Shown one piece after another: positions 34,659 to 43,434 of a stretch of DNA of 64,000 nt. Each line of letters starts with the position of its first letter. The stretch's first letter is position 1. The DNA is from Pseudomonadota bacterium (GTDB lineage Bacteria; Bdellovibrionota; UBA1018). Both the position numbers and the translations under genes were made by a program. The stretch covers positions 1-64,000 of the forward strand of contig JAIXQO010000005.1 of NCBI GenBank assembly GCA_027485695.1. Reading direction: 5' to 3'. The notes under the pieces were generated by a model. That model was not told the origin of the DNA, made no database searches, and saw nothing but the letters and a program-made list of their open reading frames with translations.

Positions 34659-35747
34659 ATGAAAAACTTCATGTTCTGGATCTTGATCGCACTGACCGCG
34701 ACATTCGCTACGAATGTTCGATCGGCGCGCGCTGCCGACGAAAAAGAACGTAGCTTCTACGAGGTCTTGCATGACCTCCTCAATGATTTTGAATTTGATC
34801 TCAAAGAAAATCGCGTCAGCGGGCTCCGAGATCTCGCAGTAAGAAACATTGTCGTGAGCGAAAACGTTCCCGCGTCTTTTAAGAGCCACCTCGAACTCGT
34901 CGTCACCGAGAAGATCTTAGGCGCGACGAAAACTCGCATGGTCAAATGCCTTCAGTGCCGCTCCAAACGCGCTGTGCTCGGTCGCGACCAGGTACGCGTG
35001 TCCACCCCAGAAAACAATCCGATCGAACTCGCGCGAATTGCGAAAATGAACGGAATCCAAAATTTCATCGATATCGCTTTTTCCTATCAAGCTGACTCCA
35101 TGGTCATGTCGATGGGAATCGCCGACTCTGAAACCGGAAGCCTCGTGTGGTCACACTCCTATGACTCTGAGACCTCCAAAGCCGGTGCCGCTCGCCGAGG
35201 CGTCGACCCGGAGTCGCTCGAGAAATCCATTCGCGAGAATGAATACTTTCCGACCAAACAGTTTCGTCTGCTGACCTACTACTTCAACGAACCGGACGCG
35301 GGCGATCGAAGCTCATGCCTCGGAATCGGCGGACGATTCGTCGAACGCTACGACCGAAAACGCAAGGAAGTCGGCATTGAGCTCGACGTGATCTTCAATA
35401 CCTCCCTCGTATCAGGCGGATCCAAGGTCGCGACGGCTACGGACAACGGAAGCCGCCTTTTCTCAGGATTCAACCTCACGCCACTCTTCGTACATTCGTG
35501 GAACTTTTTCGGTGAGGAAGAGAATTTCAATCAGATGCGAGGCACCGCGACGGTCGGGATCGGTGGTACTTACGCACCGAGTTTTTTGGGAGCATTGATT
35601 CGTGGAAGCTACGAGTGGCGTCTGGCCAAGCATTGGGCCGTTCATCTGGCAGTGGGCTATCGCCCCTCATCGACCACGACCATCAGCGGACCAGAACGTG
35701 AGATCAAAGGAATAGAGTACGGAGTCGGCGTCAGCGCCGTCTTCTAG
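34659..35747 (+). CDS. Putative outer-membrane protein with FlgO/CsgG-like N-terminal domain, first gene of motor operon
   Basis: A 362-residue exported protein (signal ending near ARAA, residue 26). Residues about 30-190 have the pattern of FlgO/CsgG-type domains: GLRDLAVRNIVVSE, then VTEKILGATKTRMVKCLQCRSKRAVL, a Cys-x-x-Cys, and FIDIAFSYQADSMVMSMGIADSETGSLVW, given here in parts. Residues about 210-362 are short amphipathic strands ending in Phe (GVGVSAVF), as in a small outer-membrane barrel. An in-frame GTG 15 bases upstream is an alternative start. The TPR lipoprotein starts 12 bases downstream. In Vibrio, FlgO/FlgP form an outer-membrane ring around the flagellar motor, which makes the link to the MotAB operon noteworthy. 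The domain match is weak. Confidence 0.55.
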   Translation: MKNFMFWILIALTATFATNVRSARAADEKERSFYEVLHDLLNDFEFDLKENRVSGLRDLAVRNIVVSENVPASFKSHLELVVTEKILGATKTRMVKCLQCRSKRAVLGRDQVRVSTPENNPIELARIAKMNGIQNFIDIAFSYQADSMVMSMGIADSETGSLVWSHSYDSETSKAGAARRGVDPESLEKSIRENEYFPTKQFRLLTYYFNEPDAGDRSSCLGIGGRFVERYDRKRKEVGIELDVIFNTSLVSGGSKVATATDNGSRLFSGFNLTPLFVHSWNFFGEEENFNQMRGTATVGIGGTYAPSFLGALIRGSYEWRLAKHWAVHLAVGYRPSSTTTISGPEREIKGIEYGVGVSAVF

Positions 35748-35759
35748 AAGGGTGGATGA

Positions 35760-36482
35760 ATGAAACAATGTATTAAGAAACAAATCCTCCTCCTACTCTC
35801 GATGTCAGCCCTCACAGCCTGCTCATCGGTTGCGCCGTATTTCGGAATTGGTAACGCTGAAAAAGAAAAAACTGCCAAAATCAGCAACCCTTTTACCAAC
35901 CAACTCAGCGAACCCACGACCAAGGTTCGCGCTCAAAAAGGCTCGGACGTCGTCGAATACGAAATCCCACGCAGCGACGACACTTACAACTCTTACGAAA
36001 TGCCGTCCACGGCCGCGATGTCGAGCGCCGATTCACCTTTTGCACAGGCCGAGGCTACACCTCCGGACTATCGTAAACCCACCCTCTCCGACTACGAGAT
36101 CATGGCCAAGGCTCCTAAAGGTTCGCTCGAATCTGAGACTGACCGCCGCGAGATCGAACAGGGTCTAGGATTGGAGTCCCGCGATGAACCCGTCGAATCC
36201 GATCGCAGCTACTTGGGCGAGGTCGATATCGTGAAACAACTATTTCGCTCGGCTCGATTCGAGGCCGCGCTTCTCAAAGTCGACGAGCTCATCACGATGT
36301 TCCCCAACCAGTCGCAGCTCTATGTCATGCGCGGCACTCTACTGGAGAGACTCGGTCATGCGGATTTGGCCATCAAGAGCTGGAAACAAGCCTTGAGATT
36401 TGATTCCAACAACACTCGTTTGAAACGGGTGATCGAAATGCGTGAGAAACGTCGAGGCATTGCCTCGGGAGGTCAGCCATGA
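35760..36482 (+). CDS. TPR-containing lipoprotein of the motor operon
   Basis: A 240-residue protein with a lipoprotein signal (MKQCIKKQILLLLSMSALTAC, Cys21, followed by SSVAP). Residues about 25-145 are low-complexity and acidic, so probably disordered. Residues about 155-230 contain two TPR-like helix pairs (VDIVKQLFRSARFEAALLKV and LYVMRGTLLERLGHADLAIKS, each 20 residues). Its stop overlaps the start of the FliF-FliG-like gene by four bases. The likely place is the outer-membrane inner leaflet, reaching the periplasmic modules of the next protein, but that is an inference. Confidence 0.7.
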   Translation: MKQCIKKQILLLLSMSALTACSSVAPYFGIGNAEKEKTAKISNPFTNQLSEPTTKVRAQKGSDVVEYEIPRSDDTYNSYEMPSTAAMSSADSPFAQAEATPPDYRKPTLSDYEIMAKAPKGSLESETDRREIEQGLGLESRDEPVESDRSYLGEVDIVKQLFRSARFEAALLKVDELITMFPNQSQLYVMRGTLLERLGHADLAIKSWKQALRFDSNNTRLKRVIEMREKRRGIASGGQP

Positions 36483-38728
36483 AGGCTATCGTCACCTTAG
36501 GACTGTTTTTTGTCCTTACCTCGTCTGCACTGGCCGTAGATATGGACCCGGCAACGACCCAAACGAGATACGAGCAGAAGGTCAGAAATCTGATCGAACC
36601 TGTACTCAGTCGCTACTGCACCGACGACTGCCGCCTCTTGAACGTCAAGGTCGACCTCGAATCCGCGTCTGCAGATTGGGTATCGCCTGGTTTCGAAGAA
36701 CCGTCGATCCCTCAAGATGCGGTCCCGTCCGGCGCAGAAGTCAAAATGCTCATCGACGATAAGATCGGAAAATCCCGCAAGACCCGGATCGAATCGCTGC
36801 TCAATCAATATTTCGAATCACTTGATTTCCCGATCACGCTCAAGATCAAATCGGTAGCGTTTCCAACCGAGCGCGAGAACTCAGTCAAAATCGCCGACCT
36901 CCGCGAACGAATCAGAAAACAATTCGAAGGCTCGATCACCGAAGTACTCGCCAAATACTGCCCTAGGCACTGCCTATTCAGTCAATTCGAGCTCGAGACC
37001 GAAGTCGTACATCCGGACGAGGCCCAGAGCGGAAACCCGGGTGAGTATTTCGAGCACGGCGGTTTCGCGCTCCGCGTAGATTCAATTTCTGGCACGATTG
37101 CATTTGATGAGCAGATTCCCGAAGCAGATCGCCGAGGACTCATCGACTTAATCACGCTTCGCACACAGCGCTTCTCGAACGTCGAGATCAAAGAAAAAAT
37201 TCTCCCTTTCCCGAAACTTCGAGATGCCGAGGGCTCCGACCTCTGGCAGTCGCCGTTTGCGACCGAAGGCGGCGGCAGTTCCCGCTCCAACTCCCGGAAC
37301 GAGAAACTCGACTCTCATCAAAACGAGATCCGCACCAAAGAAGCGTACGAGAATCGTGAGCAGAAATCGCTCTCTCAGAACGACGAAAAAGTCGCTCGCG
37401 ATGAAAAAACTTCGCGCAACGAGAAATACAGTCACTTCGAGAAGATCGAACGAGTGGAAAGCGGCGATGCTCTCCACCAAGAGTTCCAGACCCTCAAGTG
37501 GTCAGGGCTCGGCCTAGCTTTGGTGATCCTAGGCGCGCTGTTCTGGATCGGCCTGAAGCCTTATCGCGTACACTCCAAGATCGAGTCCGAGACCAAGGCT
37601 GCGCCGCTCGTGGTACCGCCGCCGCCTCGATTTACGCAATCCCCGGACACCACCGAGGGAACAGTCATTCAAGCTGAAAAAGCGAACCTGACGAACCGAA
37701 TTAAAATTCAAAGACTCCGTGACGAACTTCTCGCTATTTTCGTTGAGAACCCAAAAGTCGCCCGCTACGTTTTCTCCAAGGTTCTTCTAGAAGAAGGCAT
37801 CGAGACGACGGCTGCCTATCTCTCTATTTTTGGTGAGACGATCGTACTAGAGATCCTAAAAGATCCATCGCTGTCGACGGACCTCTCACACCTAATCGAG
37901 TTCTACGCAACGACCCCAATCACGATCGAAGAGGACCAAGAACTCGAGCTCCTCCAGGCGCTGCACGCCCGCACGATCTCAGGCAAAATCAAGGTCTTGA
38001 GTCACCGTACAAAAACCTCGTTCGATTTCTTGAACGAACTCGATGCTCGCCAAGTGTTCACGCTCGTCGATCAGGAGAGCCCGGCAGTTAAGGCAGTCGT
38101 ACTGACGCAGCTCGATTCCCGCAAACGCGAAGAATTCCTGGCTCAAGTAGAGCCCGAAATTCGCATCAAGCTCATGAACGAACTCTCTCGCATGGACTAC
38201 TTGCCTAAGGACTACGTCAAGAGCATCGCAACCGCGCTTGAGCGTAAGTCCAAGGACAATCCGAAGTTCAACACGGAATCCATCGCGTCCAGCGACATTC
38301 TGGTTCAGCTCCTCGAAGGTTCCGATCGGGATACGCAGAACGAGGTGTTCCGTTCCCTGGAGAGTGAGCATCCGGATCAGGCTCGACGCATTCAAAGTCA
38401 ATTCGTGACCCTCGATTCGCTCCGCTTCTTACCTGAAGGGAAACTCGTCGAAGTGCTCCTTGCTCTCAAGCATGATGAGTTACTCACGCTCTTCAAGTCC
38501 ATGCGTAGGGATCTAGGCGAACAACTGATGAATCAATTGCCGTCCGACCTAGCTGGAGACCTGAACGAAGAACTCGCCTCGGTCACTCAACCGAGCCGCG
38601 AACTGTCTTCGGCGGTTGAGCGCAAGGTCATTCATCGGATGCGGAACCTCGGTCGCGAACGCCAGATCGATCTCGAAGAAATCAATCGTCAACTCATGCG
38701 AGCAACGCCGCTCCGGAGGGTCGTATAA
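36479..38728 (+). CDS. FliF-like/FliG-like hybrid inner-membrane rotor protein
   Basis: A 749-residue protein. After a signal peptide (residues 1-19) come two copies of a module (about 29-130 and 136-246). Each has a helix, a YCxxxC pair (Tyr46-Cys47...Cys51; Tyr160-Cys161...Cys165) and a strand-helix-strand ending FP, resembling the ring-building RBM3 region of FliF. A charged linker (250-335) leads to one membrane segment (341-360). The cytoplasmic part resembles FliG: an N-type helical region (405-500), a middle domain (LVDQESPAVKAVVLTQLDSR, 529-548) and a C-terminal torque domain (LLALKHDELLTLFKSM, 660-675; QLPSDLAGDLNEELAS, 686-701). Lys673, Glu697-Glu698 and Arg707 fall where FliG has its torque charges. 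MotA follows directly. The FliG match is good; the FliF match is weaker. Confidence 0.75.
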   Translation: MKAIVTLGLFFVLTSSALAVDMDPATTQTRYEQKVRNLIEPVLSRYCTDDCRLLNVKVDLESASADWVSPGFEEPSIPQDAVPSGAEVKMLIDDKIGKSRKTRIESLLNQYFESLDFPITLKIKSVAFPTERENSVKIADLRERIRKQFEGSITEVLAKYCPRHCLFSQFELETEVVHPDEAQSGNPGEYFEHGGFALRVDSISGTIAFDEQIPEADRRGLIDLITLRTQRFSNVEIKEKILPFPKLRDAEGSDLWQSPFATEGGGSSRSNSRNEKLDSHQNEIRTKEAYENREQKSLSQNDEKVARDEKTSRNEKYSHFEKIERVESGDALHQEFQTLKWSGLGLALVILGALFWIGLKPYRVHSKIESETKAAPLVVPPPPRFTQSPDTTEGTVIQAEKANLTNRIKIQRLRDELLAIFVENPKVARYVFSKVLLEEGIETTAAYLSIFGETIVLEILKDPSLSTDLSHLIEFYATTPITIEEDQELELLQALHARTISGKIKVLSHRTKTSFDFLNELDARQVFTLVDQESPAVKAVVLTQLDSRKREEFLAQVEPEIRIKLMNELSRMDYLPKDYVKSIATALERKSKDNPKFNTESIASSDILVQLLEGSDRDTQNEVFRSLESEHPDQARRIQSQFVTLDSLRFLPEGKLVEVLLALKHDELLTLFKSMRRDLGEQLMNQLPSDLAGDLNEELASVTQPSRELSSAVERKVIHRMRNLGRERQIDLEEINRQLMRATPLRRVV

Positions 38729-39526
38729 ATGAACTTTTCATCATTCCTCGGGATATTTGCGGGGCTCGCGGTCTTATTCTTCGGCATGAAGGAAACGACC
38801 GCTAACATGGATTTCTTCTTGGACGCACACGGTATCCTGATCGTCTGTGGAGGAACGGCTGCCGCCGCCAGTATCAGTTTTCCGATCCATAAGATCCTTT
38901 CTCTTTTAAAAGTATTTTTCCTCCGAGTGCTCGGTCGATCTAAAATTGATTTCCAAAATACGATCGTGCTCTTGCTGGAATTGAACAAAAAAGCTGCACA
39001 GGGTCCGACCGCACTTCGCGAAGCGGGTGCAAACCTCAATCACCCGTTTCTTAAAGAAGCGATCGATCTGGTCGTAGCCGGCGTTTTGACCGAAGCCGAA
39101 GTTCGCTCGACCCTCGACCAACGGATTCGCACCGTCGAGGCACGTTACCTTCATGAGGCGAACATGTTTCGCACGATCGGTAAATTTCCGCCGGCGTTCG
39201 GACTCCTGGCAACGACACTCGGAATGATCGCCGTGCTTCAGCGCATCGGCCAAGCGGATAGCCAGAAACTCATCGGTCCCGCGATGTCCGTGGGCCTGAT
39301 CGGAACTCTCTACGGGATCGCACTTGCGAACCTGGTTTTCCTACCAATCGCCGAGAACCTGACCGAGCGCACCCGCGAAGAAATGACCTTGCGTCGCATG
39401 ATCGTCGAGGGCGTGATCCAGATTAAAAACCAAGTCAACCCGGTTACGATGCGCGAGAGCCTCAACTCCTTCGTCGTGCCGCACGAGCGCGTTCTTCGAG
39501 ACGCGAACGTTAAGAAAGCGGCATAG
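38729..39526 (+). CDS. motA: MotA stator protein
   Basis: A 265-residue stator subunit with four membrane helices (about 5-20, 33-52, 150-170, 183-205). The conserved proline elements are present: GKFPPAFGLLATTLGM (Pro154/155) and the ALANLVFLPIAENL end of helix four (Pro206). The cytoplasmic loop between helices two and three (about 55-145) contains charged residues that would face FliG. MotA with MotB forms an ion channel that turns the rotor. It starts immediately after the stop of the FliF-FliG hybrid and is six bases from motB. Neighbours suggest that its rotor is that hybrid rather than flagellar FliG. Confidence 0.92.
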   Translation: MNFSSFLGIFAGLAVLFFGMKETTANMDFFLDAHGILIVCGGTAAAASISFPIHKILSLLKVFFLRVLGRSKIDFQNTIVLLLELNKKAAQGPTALREAGANLNHPFLKEAIDLVVAGVLTEAEVRSTLDQRIRTVEARYLHEANMFRTIGKFPPAFGLLATTLGMIAVLQRIGQADSQKLIGPAMSVGLIGTLYGIALANLVFLPIAENLTERTREEMTLRRMIVEGVIQIKNQVNPVTMRESLNSFVVPHERVLRDANVKKAA

Positions 39527-39532
39527 TCGGCG

Positions 39533-40267
39533 ATGGGACTGTTTAAGCTCAAACGCAAATCTCACCATGAACCGACGGGTTCGGAACCCCATTATGTGGT
39601 GACCGAAGAGAATCCGCTTTATCGCGGTGATAACCACGACGAATCGAACTGGTTGGTTTCTTACGCGGATATGATGACGCTACTCTGCGGGTTTTTCATC
39701 ATGCTATTCAGCATCGCGACAATCGATCAAACCAAATACGAAGCCATGCAAAAATCCGTCTCGCAGCAATTTGGCGGAAAATTCGTGGACCCGCATACGG
39801 AACTCAAGAAATCCATCCGGGACGTCATTGAGGCGAATGCTTGGGAGTCGTCGATCCACGTGACCGATTCTGAAAAAGGCGTCGCCGTCGTGTTTCAAAC
39901 GACGACGTTTTTCGAAACGGCGAGCGCGGAGCTGACATCAGACTCCTATAAAATGCTCGCTCCATTCGCACGCGAAGTACTGCGTCTTCAAAAAGAGAAA
40001 AACAAGCGTTACACGATTCGCGTCGAAGGCCACAGCGACTCGCGTAAGATGTCCGGTGGACTCTATCCATCGAACTGGGAACTCTCCAGCGCCCGCGCGG
40101 CTCGAGTCGTTCGATTTCTGATCGAAAACGGTTTCGAGGCAGGATATATGACGGCGCTGGGCTATGCAGACACTCGGCCCGCCGTCGCCACTCGCTCTCC
40201 TGCCAGTTATGACGATCCGGCGCACGACAAAAATCGCCGCGTGGTGATTGCAATCGAAGAGCCATGA
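39533..40267 (+). CDS. motB: MotB stator protein
   Basis: A 244-residue protein with a cytoplasmic N-terminus and one membrane helix containing WLVSYADMMTLLCGFFIMLF, where Asp46 is the ion-binding residue of stators. The periplasmic part ends in an OmpA-like peptidoglycan-binding domain (TIRVEGHSDSRKMSGGLYPS, NWELSSARAARVVRFLIENG, each 20 residues). Together with MotA it anchors the stator to the cell wall. The ion, H+ or Na+, is not readable. The stop overlaps the next gene by four bases, so that secreted protein is coupled to the stator. Confidence 0.94.
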   Translation: MGLFKLKRKSHHEPTGSEPHYVVTEENPLYRGDNHDESNWLVSYADMMTLLCGFFIMLFSIATIDQTKYEAMQKSVSQQFGGKFVDPHTELKKSIRDVIEANAWESSIHVTDSEKGVAVVFQTTTFFETASAELTSDSYKMLAPFAREVLRLQKEKNKRYTIRVEGHSDSRKMSGGLYPSNWELSSARAARVVRFLIENGFEAGYMTALGYADTRPAVATRSPASYDDPAHDKNRRVVIAIEEP

Positions 40268-41355
40268 AAAGCTTGATATCAAATCTTCTATGCATTTCGA
40301 TCGCTGTCAGCTGGACGGTAGTTCAAATACCGTCGTCTTATGCGATCAAATGCAAAGATGTTGTAGCGTATCCAATATCATTTCCAGAGAACAGAGATTG
40401 GACCGACTACAATCAACAATTGAATAACCTTGATTTTGACGAGCGGATTCGAAACTTCTTACACGTACATAACGAATACCTTAAGCCAGATAACGAGGTT
40501 ATTCCCGCCTCACACAATTACAAAAATATCGCTCAAATCAGTCTTTACGAAGGTAAGATATCATTTCCAGAAATGCGACTGCGCCCCTACCTAAAACTTC
40601 CTCCAGAGCTACAAAAACTGATCAAAACCGAGCTAGTCGAATCGGATTTGGTATTTAGTGAATTCAACGATGTGTCTCCACTTCCTAGTCTTCTATTTGG
40701 CATCAATCGCGGCATGACGTTCGCTGATGGAGTTCACTTTACGGAGCGAGCGCTCTATCTTCACGATTTTGGTCATAGTTTTACTGCGTTTGATGGATAT
40801 GCGATCATTTTCTACCGTACTCGAACGCTTGAATCGGGACGATTCTCTTACTCTCAACCTCGATCGCCCGCAGAAGCGAAGAAGATTGTTCGGCGCCGAA
40901 TCGCGATCTATCAGGGTATGAAGAGTCAATTTAAGACACCTCGCGAGCTCGAGCTTTTCCATCGAATTTGGTTTTGGATGACACACGAAAATCACGCAAC
41001 TCTCTCCAGAGTCACCGAGTGGGTCGATCTCAATCCACGTCAATTTACCGGCAACCACCTGACGATCGCGGACCTCATCGAAAAATGCGGCATCAACTGG
41101 TGGTCTCACACCGCCTGCTCTAAGGTCTCAATGACGACATATGAAGACCTTGGTACGGTCTGGGAGGCAGACGCATGGACGGCCATAGACGATTCGTCGC
41201 TTAATGGTTACGTCATCAAAGGGCTGATCAAAAACTCAGTCGAAGGCGTTATGGGTACTGCTCCCCATCTATCTTTTGACGATCATATTGCCGTTATCAA
41301 AACGATCCGGAATTATCTTCGTTCAAACGGACTGAGCGCAACCGAGCTTAGGTAA
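40264..41355 (+). CDS. Secreted protein coupled to motB, possible metal site
   Basis: A 363-residue exported protein (signal ending SSYA, residue 27). No family recognised. Histidine-rich strings suggest a metal-binding or catalytic centre: HFTERALYLHDFGHSF near residue 160-175, HRIWFWMTHENHATLSR near 235-255 and WWSHTACSK near 280. The sequence is noticeably more AT-rich than its neighbours. The ATGA overlap with motB places it in the motor operon. It could act on the cell wall or surface near the motor, but there is no direct evidence. A hairpin at 41386-41421 follows. Confidence 0.6.
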   Translation: MKSLISNLLCISIAVSWTVVQIPSSYAIKCKDVVAYPISFPENRDWTDYNQQLNNLDFDERIRNFLHVHNEYLKPDNEVIPASHNYKNIAQISLYEGKISFPEMRLRPYLKLPPELQKLIKTELVESDLVFSEFNDVSPLPSLLFGINRGMTFADGVHFTERALYLHDFGHSFTAFDGYAIIFYRTRTLESGRFSYSQPRSPAEAKKIVRRRIAIYQGMKSQFKTPRELELFHRIWFWMTHENHATLSRVTEWVDLNPRQFTGNHLTIADLIEKCGINWWSHTACSKVSMTTYEDLGTVWEADAWTAIDDSSLNGYVIKGLIKNSVEGVMGTAPHLSFDDHIAVIKTIRNYLRSNGLSATELR

Positions 41356-41385
41356 GCATTTACCGGTCCCGTCATTCCATTGACC

Positions 41386-41421
41386 AAGCATGATGCGGCA
41401 ATCTTTGCCGCTTGAGTGCTT
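41386..41421 (+). terminator. Hairpin at the end of the motor operon
   Basis: GCGGCAA (41395-41401) pairs with TTGCCGC (41405-41411), and AAGCA/TGCTT (41386-41390, 41417-41421) extends the stem after a bulge. There is no T run, so it may terminate poorly or with a factor. Confidence 0.45.
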
Positions 41422-41464
41422 CGCATGAAATCGACACTCTATAACTCAGGAGTGTCGCAAATTT

Positions 41465-42370
41465 ATGCGTTGGAACTGCCCTCATTGCAATACGTTGGTG
41501 AATCTGGACCTCGATCTCGACAAGAGCCCAAAATCCTACGTCCGATGCGGCAAGTGCCACGGCATTGCACTCATTCAGAAAAAATCGTTCTCCGACCAAA
41601 AAGCCCTCCCTCCTGCAAAAGATCTCGTCGACCAACTGATGCGTGCGCGGAATCAAATCGCGCAAGAAGAGAAAATCAATCAGGCTGCAGAACGAGTCAT
41701 CCTCGATGAGCCTCCTCCCGTTGCGCGCCCGGAAGGGCAGCCTGCGCAAGCCATGCAGTCGGTGATTGATCCGAACGGCGCGGTCATGCGCGAGTTTCAA
41801 TCGAAACCAGGACTTCCGAAACCTCCAGCATTCCTCATGCAAGGAAATATGCGTGCGGTTCGCCCGACTTTCTTCAGCACCTACGACGCCGAAGAATCCG
41901 AGACCCGCGAGAAAACCGTTCAGCGGAATTGGATCGTGTTCGGCGTGGCCGTCACGGCGTTCATCATTGGCGTGTATCTCCTGCTTCAAGGCAAGAGATC
42001 CATCGAACAAGTGAGACGCGCACCTGCGATCGACGCTCCCGCGATTGTTGCTGAAATCAAGACGGATCAGATTCAAACCACGAGTGCGGCAACCGTTGCA
42101 CCCGCTGTCGCTCCAGTGACTGTTCAAAAAACAGAAACCGGAGCTGCTCCAGCTACCCAGAGACCTCTCGTCAAGGTTCGTGTTCCTCAAGCGATTCTTC
42201 GCGCCGGTCCTGGACAAGGTTTTCCAATGCTCACCCAGCTCACCGTGCATGAGATTCTTCGTGCCGACAAAATTGAGAACAACTGGATCAAAGTCGAAAA
42301 AGAAGTCTACCCAGGTACGGTCGTTTCGGGATGGATGCGACAAGACTTGGTTGAGATCGTGAAGCGATAG
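41465..42370 (+). CDS. Zinc-ribbon, single-span membrane protein with SH3-like domain
   Basis: A 301-residue protein. Residues 4-40 are an MJ0042-type zinc ribbon (WNCPHCNTLVN, then VRCGKCHGIAL, two CxxC knuckles). A disordered Pro/Gln-rich part leads to one membrane segment (about 157-175, IVFGVAVTAFIIGVYLLLQG). The C-terminal 75 residues are an SH3b-like module (VRVPQAILRAGPGQGFPML, then VSGWMRQDLV). The layout, zinc ribbon inside and SH3 outside, fits a protein that connects cytoplasm with the cell wall. Similar architectures are common in Bdellovibrionota and myxobacteria. Function unknown. It has its own ribosome site (AGGAGTG) 12 bases upstream. Confidence 0.75.
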   Translation: MRWNCPHCNTLVNLDLDLDKSPKSYVRCGKCHGIALIQKKSFSDQKALPPAKDLVDQLMRARNQIAQEEKINQAAERVILDEPPPVARPEGQPAQAMQSVIDPNGAVMREFQSKPGLPKPPAFLMQGNMRAVRPTFFSTYDAEESETREKTVQRNWIVFGVAVTAFIIGVYLLLQGKRSIEQVRRAPAIDAPAIVAEIKTDQIQTTSAATVAPAVAPVTVQKTETGAAPATQRPLVKVRVPQAILRAGPGQGFPMLTQLTVHEILRADKIENNWIKVEKEVYPGTVVSGWMRQDLVEIVKR

Positions 42371-42391
42371 ATCAGCTGAGTCGCCTCTGCG

Positions 42392-43207
42392 CTATCGAGA
42401 GATTTTTCCGAGGCGCTGAATTTCCTTATGAACCACTGCCTGAATGTGGGCGGTTGTTTCGCTCTTAGGATCAACAAACTCCACACCCACTCGGAATCGT
42501 TTTTGTGGATACTGGTTTTGATCAATGAGGCGAATATATCGCACGATCGCGGTGCATTGGCAGACTTTTCCATCGACCTTGAAGAACAGGTTGTTAATCA
42601 GGTCGCCGACTCGTGGTAAGTGCTGCGCCGCAGATTCGCGAGCGATAAATCCAATTCCGCCCTCGGACAGGTCAACACCCTCGCCGCGAATCCAGATATC
42701 CTTCTCGTCTTCCGCAGTAAAAAACACCTTACAGATGACGGGGATCCGTACGTTCACCCGCGCAAACTGCCGAGTAAAACGTCTAAAAAATGGCGTATCG
42801 AGCGCAAATTCCATTTTAGATTTTTTAATCCCATCGAGGGAGGCGAGACAGCGCACGAGATCACTCGGAAGAGCGAATTGCACTTCCAGCGGGTCAACGA
42901 TGGATTGCGTCACCTGATCAAGAAAAGCCTGATGTGACTTATTTTCGCGATCGATTCCTACGGAAAAGTGGACTGCTTGTGGGCGTAGCGCTTCTTGGTC
43001 CTGCGTGATCTCATAACGTGCAACAGTCGTTTCCAAGGTCTCGCCGCTTTTTGCGATGAGCTTGATCACGGCGTGGTAGCGAATCGATTTGAGCAGCACG
43101 TCCTCCCACTCACTAGAAGGAACAAACGATATCCCTTCTTCCGGACTCGATGCCGAGCCCGTTTGCTCGGCTTCTTTTGCATGACTCTTCTTCTTGGGTT
43201 GGCCCAC
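42392..43207 (-). CDS. Cytoplasmic PilZ domain protein
   Basis: A 271-residue soluble protein with a charged N-terminus (GTG start, 43207). Residues about 35-140 form an N-terminal domain (HAVIKLIAKSGETLETTVAR, 20 residues). The C-terminal PilZ domain (about 145-265) has RQFARVNVRIPV (RxxxR) and DLSEGGIGF (D/NxSxxG), the two cyclic-di-GMP-binding elements. A two-domain PilZ of this size resembles YcgR, which slows flagellar motors when loaded with c-di-GMP, and it lies 2 kb from motAB. It is convergent with the zinc-ribbon gene. Confidence 0.82.
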   Translation of the reverse strand: MGQPKKKSHAKEAEQTGSASSPEEGISFVPSSEWEDVLLKSIRYHAVIKLIAKSGETLETTVARYEITQDQEALRPQAVHFSVGIDRENKSHQAFLDQVTQSIVDPLEVQFALPSDLVRCLASLDGIKKSKMEFALDTPFFRRFTRQFARVNVRIPVICKVFFTAEDEKDIWIRGEGVDLSEGGIGFIARESAAQHLPRVGDLINNLFFKVDGKVCQCTAIVRYIRLIDQNQYPQKRFRVGVEFVDPKSETTAHIQAVVHKEIQRLGKISR

Positions 43208-43434
43208 GAATCAATCTTCGGCTAAATCCATCCACCTCTTAAATTCTGCAGAGCAGCTTGTTCTGCAAGATACTCAGGAATGCAAAGCGCTGCGCTATCT
43301 ACGCCCCATTTCCTCCTCAGCGTCAGATATCCATCGAGAATGATGGTGATTTTTCATAAATTGGTTTGTTTCCGTCCTCTTCTGATCTCCGCCACATTTG
43401 GCCACCCAAAGAATCTTTGCAGCCCTTTGACTTA

